A stretch of 10,917 nt of DNA from JBHENW01 sp046261875 (GTDB lineage: Bacteria > Acidobacteriota > Thermoanaerobaculia > UBA5066 > Gp7-AA6). A program made the translations under genes and the position numbers. Shown in pieces: positions 6,291 to 10,917 of this stretch (position 1 is the stretch's first letter; the number at the start of each line of letters is the position of its first letter). The notes below the pieces were generated by a model, which was given only the letters and a program-made list of their open reading frames with translations, searched no databases and was not told the origin of the DNA. The DNA lies in NCBI GenBank assembly GCA_046261875.1, contig JBHENW010000104.1, positions 1 through 10,917 of the forward strand, in the 5' to 3' direction.

Positions 6291-7303
6291 AAGAGATACC
6301 CCTCCCGCACCGCCTCCGCGTAGGCCGCCAGGACGCGCTCGCGCCCGCCGAATGCGCAGGCGAGCATCAGGAGGCTCGAGCGCGGCAGGTGGAAGTTGGT
6401 CAGAAGGGCATCGACCCGGCGGAACTCGAAGCCTGGCGTGATGAAGAGGTCCGTCCGGAAGCGCAGATCCCCCGGAGGCGCCTCGAAGGGATCCAGACGC
6501 GCGGCGGCCTCCAGCGCGCGCGTCACGGTGGTGCCGACGGCGACGACGCGACCACGGCGGAGGTGTGTCTCCTCGACCGCCTCCCGCGCTCCCTGCGGGA
6601 TGAGAACGTCCTCCGCGCCGAGGACGTGCTGCGAGGTGTCCGCTACCCGAACCGGAGCGAAAGTCGCCGCGCTGATCGCCAGCGTCAGGTCCGCGATGCG
6701 GACCCCGCGGTGGGCGACGCGCGCGAGGACCTCCGGGCTGAAGTGGAGCCCCGCGGTCGGGGCCGCCACGGCGAGCGGCTCGCGCGCGAAGATCGTCTGG
6801 TAGCCTTCCCGGTCCTCCGCGGCGTCCGCTTCACCGGGCTCCCGCCGGATGTAGGGCGGCAGCGGAACGTGGCCGATCTCCTCCAGCGTCGCGGCGTCCA
6901 CGGGGCGGTCGAAGAGGAGCTCCCGCTTTCCGTCGGGATGCACCCGGGCCACGCTCGCCGCCAACCCGCCGGAAAGCGAGATGAAGCGGCCGGCCTTCGC
7001 CCGGCGTCCGGGCTTCGCGAGCGCGATCCAGCGGTGTTTTTCCTCCCCGAGCGGCTCGAGCAGGAAAAGCTCGACGGGGCGCCCCTGCGGGTCGCGTCCA
7101 TAGAGGCGCGCGTGCCGCACGCGCACGTCGTTGCGAACGAGGAGGTCGCCCGGGGCGAGGAGATCGGGGAAATCGGCAAACCGGCGGTGGGAAACCTCTC
7201 CCGTGGCGCGGTCGAGAAGGAGGAGTCGGCTCGCGCCCCGCGGGCGCGGCCGCTGCGCGATGCGATCGTCCGGCAGCTCGTAGTCGAAGAGATCGACGCG
7301 CAT
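6257..7303 (-). CDS. queA: S-adenosylmethionine:tRNA ribosyltransferase-isomerase
   Basis: Transfers and isomerises the ribosyl part of SAM onto 7-aminomethyl-7-deazaguanine in tRNA, giving epoxyqueuosine at the wobble position of tRNAs with GUN anticodons. The 348-residue protein opens with MRVDLFDYELPDDRIAQRP, the usual QueA N-terminus. It contains the family motifs PTAGLHFS, VGTTVTRALE, DLFITPGFEF and LLTNFHLPRSSLLMLACAF, and ends in GYLFYSFGDAMLI. An in-frame ATG at 7330 would add nine residues and overlap the divergent RNase Z start; the start at 7303 is preferred because it matches the family N-terminus. Neither start has a strong ribosome binding site. No other queuosine genes are in the window. 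The 3' end overlaps the methyltransferase gene on the other strand by 34 bases. Confidence 0.95.
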   Translation of the reverse strand: MRVDLFDYELPDDRIAQRPRPRGASRLLLLDRATGEVSHRRFADFPDLLAPGDLLVRNDVRVRHARLYGRDPQGRPVELFLLEPLGEEKHRWIALAKPGRRAKAGRFISLSGGLAASVARVHPDGKRELLFDRPVDAATLEEIGHVPLPPYIRREPGEADAAEDREGYQTIFAREPLAVAAPTAGLHFSPEVLARVAHRGVRIADLTLAISAATFAPVRVADTSQHVLGAEDVLIPQGAREAVEETHLRRGRVVAVGTTVTRALEAAARLDPFEAPPGDLRFRTDLFITPGFEFRRVDALLTNFHLPRSSLLMLACAFGGRERVLAAYAEAVREGYLFYSFGDAMLIR

Positions 7304-7328
7304 TTCGTTAATGTAACCTTCGCTCCGC

Positions 7329-8198
7329 ATGGCGGGTGATTACCCGGCGGGACGCGGGCGCGTGCGCCTCGAGGCCGGGGGGATCGCGCTGGAAGGCGTC
7401 TCGATCGCCGGCCACGAGTCGTTCTACAAGGTGCCCGCGTTCGGCGCGCTGCTCGAGTTCGGACGCGCGCCCCACGACACCGTTTCTTATCGGACGATCT
7501 GCCTGACCCACGGCCACCTCGACCACGCCGCGGGCCTCGCGCATCACGCCTCCCGCCGGCGGCTGACGGGCCTCCCCCCCGCGCGCGTCTTCGCGCCGGA
7601 GCAGGCCGTGTCGCCGCTCGGCGCATGGATCGCCGCATCGGAGGAGCTCGAGGGAGTCGCCTACGGGGTCGAGGTCGCGGCGGCGCGGCCGGGCAACGCC
7701 GCGGCGCTGCGCAACGACCTGGAGCTCCGGTTTCTCCCGGGCCGGCACCGGGTGCCGACCGTCGGCTACCTCTTTTCGGAAGTCCGCCTGAAGCTGAAAG
7801 AGGAGCTGGCCGGAGCGGGGGAGCAGGAAATCATCCGGCTCCGGGCGGAGGGGCATGATGTCACCCGCCGCGAAACGATCCCGCTCCTCGCCTATCCGGG
7901 AGACTGCGGCCCCGAGATCTTCGAGGCGGCCCCGGAGCTGATGACCGCCCGCGTGCTCTTGATCGAGTGCTCCTTTCTCTTCCCGGAGGACCGGGAGCGG
8001 GCGCACGCATACGGCCACCTGCACGTGCAGGACTTCGTCGAGCGGGCCGAGATGTTTCAGAACGAAGCCATCGTCCTGACGCACTTCTCCCTGCGCTATC
8101 GGCCGCGCGAGATCCGGGAAGCGCTCGCGGAGCTTCCGCCGGCGCTCGCGGAGCGGGTCGTCCCTTTTCTTCCCGGCTTCGGACCCCCCCGGCTCTAG
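7329..8198 (+). CDS. rnz: Ribonuclease Z-like metallo-beta-lactamase protein (tRNA 3' processing)
   Basis: Predicted endonuclease that cuts the 3' trailer from precursor tRNAs. The 289-residue protein carries the full set of family metal ligands: HGHLDH (His61, His63, Asp65, His66), His140 in GRHRVPTVGY, Asp192 in YPGDC and His252 in LTHFSLRY. GHLHVQD (229-235) is another RNase Z-like block. From memory, the stretch after VPTVGY (a Lys/Glu-rich segment, then AYPGDC, LIECSFL and HAYGHLHV) resembles the short plant tRNase Z (TRZ1/TRZ2) more than the E. coli or Bacillus enzymes; this should be tested by alignment. The start ATG at 7329 gives the expected N-terminal strand. The gene is divergent from queA with only 25 bases between the preferred starts, and its stop is 7 bases from the convergent zinc-ribbon gene. 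A related MBL hydrolase without RNase activity is the main alternative. Confidence 0.83.
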   Translation: MAGDYPAGRGRVRLEAGGIALEGVSIAGHESFYKVPAFGALLEFGRAPHDTVSYRTICLTHGHLDHAAGLAHHASRRRLTGLPPARVFAPEQAVSPLGAWIAASEELEGVAYGVEVAAARPGNAAALRNDLELRFLPGRHRVPTVGYLFSEVRLKLKEELAGAGEQEIIRLRAEGHDVTRRETIPLLAYPGDCGPEIFEAAPELMTARVLLIECSFLFPEDRERAHAYGHLHVQDFVERAEMFQNEAIVLTHFSLRYRPREIREALAELPPALAERVVPFLPGFGPPRL

Positions 8199-8205
8199 GA
8201 CGCGG

Positions 8206-8385
8206 TCAGAGCCGCCCCTCGGAGCGCTGCTCGATCCAGCCGCAGGCGGGGCATTCGTGAAACGAGAGGAGGAGCCCTTCGAGGCCAGCTTCCGCCGAAG
8301 ATTGGTCGTCCACGGGCTGGACGATCTTCTCGGCGTGGCGGTTCATGGCCGCGCCGCAGTGAGGGCAGGGAATCGGGTCGGGCAT
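8206..8385 (-). CDS. Small zinc-ribbon protein (59 residues)
   Basis: A short gene whose start is well fixed: GAGGAGG lies five bases upstream of the ATG (8383-8385). The product opens with MPDPIPCPHCGAAM and has ECPACGWIEQR near its end, so two CxxC pairs (CPHC and CPAC) about 40 residues apart can bind one zinc as a four-cysteine ribbon. No catalytic domain is present. It follows the flavoprotein gene with a 10-base gap and its ribosome binding site overlaps that gene's stop codon, which points to co-translation. Zinc ribbons of this kind occur in many unrelated small proteins, so binding of nucleic acid, protein or metal storage are all possible and no specific role is claimed. Confidence 0.8.
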   Translation of the reverse strand: MPDPIPCPHCGAAMNRHAEKIVQPVDDQSSAEAGLEGLLLSFHECPACGWIEQRSEGRL

Positions 8386-8390
8386 CGTGG

Positions 8391-8397
8391 CCTCCTC
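8391..8397 (-). promoter_or_regulatory. Ribosome binding site of the zinc-ribbon gene
   Basis: Minus-strand GAGGAGG overlaps the TGA stop (8396-8398) of the upstream flavoprotein gene and is five bases from the ATG. It fixes the start of a gene that is otherwise easy to miss and suggests coupling of the two genes. Confidence 0.75.
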
Positions 8398-8983
8398 AGA
8401 TCAACGCGACGTTGTCGCGGCCGTGCCTCAGCACCCTGGCCATCCAGAGGAGCTCGTTCAAAAACTTCGCCATCCGGCGCTCGTGGGCGGGGTCCAGGAT
8501 CCGACCGCTCTCGTCGAAGAGCTTCCGCACGTCGCCGAAGTTGCCGTCCCAGAAGATCGTCACGAGGCCCAGCTCCCGCAGGACCGGGAGCAGGTTCTCG
8601 ATCACCCGCGTGCCCCCCCAGGGCCCGGCGGAGACGCCGCAGATGCCGGCCGCCTTGTGGACGTACTCCTTCAGGTTCGTGTCCAGCAGGTGCTTGAGCA
8701 TCCCCGGGTACCCGTGGTTGTACTCGGGAACGACCAGCACGAAAGCATCCGCGCGTGCCGCGGTCGCCGAGAAGGCGGCGTCCTTGATCTGTTCGCCGGC
8801 GTCGGTCGCCGGCAGGCGGATCTCGCGGACGTCCACGAGCTCGGTCTCCACGCCGGGCCGCTTGCGGACCTCTTCGAGCACGAAGCGGGCGACGTGCTCG
8901 CTCGCCCGCCCCTGGCGCGGCGTGCCGAGAATGACCGGAACGAAAAGCGGCCGCTCGGCCACCGACGCTGTCGCCGGCTCCAT
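8396..8983 (-). CDS. NADPH-dependent FMN reductase family flavoprotein
   Basis: A 195-residue flavodoxin-fold protein of the NADPH_dep_FMN_red family, whose members reduce FMN, quinones, azo dyes or chromate with NAD(P)H. GTPRQGRASEHV (20-31) is the phosphate-binding loop after the first strand. VVPEYNHGYPGMLKHLLD (84-101) is the family hallmark PEYN-x-x-x-PG-x-LK, here with HGY where GSI or RSI is common. SAGPWGGTRVIENL (118-131) is the third flavin-contact region. The substrate cannot be deduced. The start ATG at 8981-8983 has only a weak upstream AAG/GAG element. It lies 24 bases after the DUF4287/DUF5655 gene and 10 bases before the zinc-ribbon gene, so all are probably one transcript. 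Confidence 0.85.
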   Translation of the reverse strand: MEPATASVAERPLFVPVILGTPRQGRASEHVARFVLEEVRKRPGVETELVDVREIRLPATDAGEQIKDAAFSATAARADAFVLVVPEYNHGYPGMLKHLLDTNLKEYVHKAAGICGVSAGPWGGTRVIENLLPVLRELGLVTIFWDGNFGDVRKLFDESGRILDPAHERRMAKFLNELLWMARVLRHGRDNVALI

Positions 8984-9007
8984 GCGGCTTACTCTATGCG
9001 GGCGACG

Positions 9008-9577
9008 TCAGGCCTTCTCGTAGGCCTGTTTGAGCCATCCCAAGAGCTCGCGGTCCACCTCGGCGGCGGAAGACACGCGAACGCGGTGGGTGCACATCGC
9101 GTTGAAGCTCCCGGAGGCCTCCAGGCGGTCCGCCGGCTCGACTCCCTTCAGGTTCAGCCCCACGTCCAGGCGCGTGGCGGTGGAGGGCTGAATCAGACCG
9201 AACTGCTTCGACCGCCGGAGGCTGACGTATCCCTTCTTGGGCGAGAGCTCGACGTCGGGCCCAAAGGCCCGGACCTTTCCGGCGAGGAGGTCGTAGATCG
9301 GCTTGAGGCCGGCTTTCGGGCCAGCATACTGATCCCCGATGAGGTCGGCGCCGCCCGCCGCCGCCGAGACCGCATCCGAGCCGAGGGCCTTGTGGGCGAT
9401 GAGGTTGGCGTAACCGTGGCTCACGCCGTGTTTCTCCTTCAGCAAGCTCACGATCTCGCCGTGCTTGCTCTTCCCGCTGCGCCGAACGATCGGGATCCAC
9501 TCCTCGAGGGGTTTCCCCGTCTTCTCCGGGAGGTTGCCGATCATGTGCTCCATTTCCTGTTCCGGGGACCGCAGCAT
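9008..9577 (-). CDS. DUF4287 and DUF5655 domain protein
   Basis: A 189-residue protein with two recognisable parts. Residues 1-64 (EHMIGNLPEKTGKPLEEW, then KHGEIVSLLKEKHGVSHGYAN) are a DUF4287-type helical domain. Residues about 85-189 (AGLKPIYDLLAGKVRAFG, SLRRSKQFGLIQPST, LDVGLNLKG, a C-terminal VDRELLGWLKQAYEKA) match DUF5655, a domain of unknown function also seen as a stand-alone or as a tail on other proteins. No signal peptide or membrane segment is seen. The ATG at 9575-9577 is chosen because AAAGGAG (9583-9589) is five bases upstream; the same frame stays open much further upstream, but that part lies over the glucosidase gene and has no coding character. The role is unknown. Confidence 0.82.
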   Translation of the reverse strand: MLRSPEQEMEHMIGNLPEKTGKPLEEWIPIVRRSGKSKHGEIVSLLKEKHGVSHGYANLIAHKALGSDAVSAAAGGADLIGDQYAGPKAGLKPIYDLLAGKVRAFGPDVELSPKKGYVSLRRSKQFGLIQPSTATRLDVGLNLKGVEPADRLEASGSFNAMCTHRVRVSSAAEVDRELLGWLKQAYEKA

Positions 9578-9636
9578 GCTCACTCCTTTCCCGAACCCAT
9601 CACCCGATATTCCATTACACGGAGCGGCGGCTTCCT

Positions 9637-10917
9637 TTAACCCTCCCGGGCGAGGGCGGTGCCCCGGCGCTCTTTTTCCTTGCGCCGCGCCCTCGCGAGG
9701 TCCTCGAAACACCGCACGACGAGCGCCGTCCATCCCGTCTGGTGGGACGCGCCGACACCGCGCCCGGTCTCGCCGTGGAAGTACTCGTGGAAGAGAACGA
9801 GGTCCTTCCAATGCGGGTCGGTCGCGAAACGCGGATCGCCGTCGTGGCAGGGACGGTGACCGGCGGCATCGCGGAGGAAGAGCGAAGCGAGCCTCCGCGC
9901 GATCTCCCGGGAGACCTCCGAAAGCGTCATCCGGCGCCCCGACCCGACGGGGCATTCGACGCGGAACTCGGGCCCGTAGAAGTGGTGATAGCGCTCGAGC
10001 GCTTCCACGAGGAGGTAGTTGACCGGGAACCAGACCGGCCCCCGCCAGTTGGAGTTCCCCCCGAAGACTCCGGTCGTGGACTCGCCCGGGTCGTAGGCGA
10101 CCCGGTACTCCTGTCCCATCACCTGGAAGACGTACGGCTTTTCCGCGTGGATGCGCGAGAGGGCTCGGATGCCGTGCGGAGAAAGGAACTCGCGCTCGTC
10201 CAGGAGATACCGGAGAACCCTCTCGAGGCGCTCGCGGGTCGGGATCGCGAGCAGGCGATGGCCGTGCGTCTCCTCCGGCTCCTCCATGTAGGCGATGTGG
10301 CGCGCGAGGTCCTGGCGGTTGTCCAGAAACCACTGCATGCGCTTGCGGAAGCCGGGAAGCTGGGAGATGACCTCTTCTTCGAGGATCTCGACGGCGAAGA
10401 GGGGAACGAGTCCGACCATCGAGCGGACCTTGAGCGGGACGTGCTCATGCTCCACGGAGAGCTGGTCGTCGTAGAAGCCGTCCTCCTCGTCCCAGAGGCC
10501 CGACCCCCCGAGCGTGTTCATCGCGTCCGTGATCGCGACGAAGTGCTCGAAGAACTTCGACGCGACGTCCTCGTAGGAAGGGTCCTCGCTGGCGAGCTCC
10601 AGCGCCATCGAAAGCATCGTCGCGCAGTAGAAAGCCATCCACGCCGTCGCGTCCGCCTGCATCAGGTACCCACCGGTCGGGAGCTGGCTCGAGCGGTCGA
10701 AGACGCCGATGTTGTCCAGCCCGAGGAAGCCTCCGGCAAAGAGGTTCTTTCCGTCGGGGTCCTTCCGGTTGACCCACCACGTGAAGTTGATCAGCAGCTT
10801 CTGAAATACGCGCGCGAGGAAGACGCGGTCGCGCCCTCCGCGCGGGCCGGTGATCTTGTAAGTCCGCCAGGCCGCCCAGGCATGGACGGGAGGGTTCACG
10901 TCGCCGAAGGCGAACTC
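9637..10917 (-). CDS. GH63-like glucosidase, N-terminal part outside window
   Basis: The visible 426 residues are the C-terminal (alpha/alpha)6-barrel of a large glucosidase of the GH63/MGH type; whole proteins of this type are near 850-900 residues, so about half is missing at the right edge. The frame runs through to the edge and reads EFAFGDVNPPVHAWAAW. Family-like blocks include FAGGFLGLDNIGVFDRS, GSGLWDEEDGFYDD, GNSNWRGPVWFPVNYLL and FHEYFHGETGRGVGASHQTGWTA. By analogy with GH63 enzymes the catalytic acid is likely an Asp in the GLDNIGVFD region and the base the Glu of FHGETG; this is inference. Substrate may be a glucosyl or mannosyl oligosaccharide or glucosyl/mannosylglycerate. The C-terminal tail is Arg/Lys/Glu-rich. 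The gene probably leads the run of minus-strand genes that follow, after a 59-base gap with no hairpin. Confidence 0.87.
   Translation of the reverse strand, partial: EFAFGDVNPPVHAWAAWRTYKITGPRGGRDRVFLARVFQKLLINFTWWVNRKDPDGKNLFAGGFLGLDNIGVFDRSSQLPTGGYLMQADATAWMAFYCATMLSMALELASEDPSYEDVASKFFEHFVAITDAMNTLGGSGLWDEEDGFYDDQLSVEHEHVPLKVRSMVGLVPLFAVEILEEEVISQLPGFRKRMQWFLDNRQDLARHIAYMEEPEETHGHRLLAIPTRERLERVLRYLLDEREFLSPHGIRALSRIHAEKPYVFQVMGQEYRVAYDPGESTTGVFGGNSNWRGPVWFPVNYLLVEALERYHHFYGPEFRVECPVGSGRRMTLSEVSREIARRLASLFLRDAAGHRPCHDGDPRFATDPHWKDLVLFHEYFHGETGRGVGASHQTGWTALVVRCFEDLARARRKEKERRGTALAREG

Noticed and set aside
6104..7339. A 411-codon plus-strand open frame opposite queA
   Set aside because: Shadow of queA, which has a full set of family motifs on the minus strand.
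9578..9636. Possible terminator or promoter between the glucosidase and DUF4287 genes
   Set aside because: No stem-loop with a T run and no convincing -35/-10 pair in these 59 bases; only the ribosome binding site at its left end is clear.
9578..10333. Upstream in-frame extension of the DUF4287/DUF5655 gene to 10333
   Set aside because: It lies over the glucosidase gene in another frame, is Arg/Pro-rich, and the family-like N-terminus with a good ribosome binding site starts at 9577.

Overview
This is a high-GC bacterial window, roughly two-thirds G+C by eye, with ten protein genes packed at short spacings and no RNA genes, insertion sequences, CRISPR arrays or phage genes. It looks like an ordinary chromosomal housekeeping segment from a GC-rich environmental bacterium. 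An exported protein with an IPTL-CTERM tail, an alpha-type glutamine synthetase, a divergent PEP carboxykinase and a GH63-like glucosidase together would fit Acidobacteriota or a neighbouring phylum. That placement is inference and not proven by the sequence.

Layout. (1) Positions 1-2548, minus strand: a PEP carboxykinase gene followed by a citrate synthase gene (cut by the left edge), joined by a one-base TGATG stop/start overlap. Both enzymes act on oxaloacetate. (2) Positions 2549-2794: a divergent promoter region with an extended -10 toward pckA, a sigma70-like promoter toward glnA and a short perfect dyad between them. (3) Positions 2795-4226, plus: glutamine synthetase type I-alpha and a strong intrinsic terminator. 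(4) Positions 4400-5332, plus: an isolated gene for an exported protein with an N-terminal signal peptide and a C-terminal IPTL-CTERM sorting signal, with its own terminator. (5) Positions 5352-6290, plus: a homocysteine S-methyltransferase whose end overlaps convergent queA (6257-7303, minus). (6) Positions 7329-8198, plus: an RNase Z of the short plant-like type, divergent from queA. (7) Positions 8206-10917, minus: a probable four-gene run made of a GH63-like glucosidase (N-terminus outside the window), a DUF4287/DUF5655 protein, an NADPH-dependent FMN reductase-like flavoprotein and a 59-residue zinc-ribbon protein.

Functionally the window covers the oxaloacetate/PEP node (citrate synthase, PEPCK), nitrogen assimilation (GlnA), methionine synthesis (homocysteine methyltransferase), tRNA maturation (QueA, which uses SAM, and RNase Z) and carbohydrate trimming. 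I found no clear new multi-gene system. The items most worth following are the IPTL-CTERM protein with an unrecognised body, the divergent PEPCK coupled to citrate synthase, the plant-like RNase Z, and the tiny zinc-ribbon gene behind the flavoprotein.
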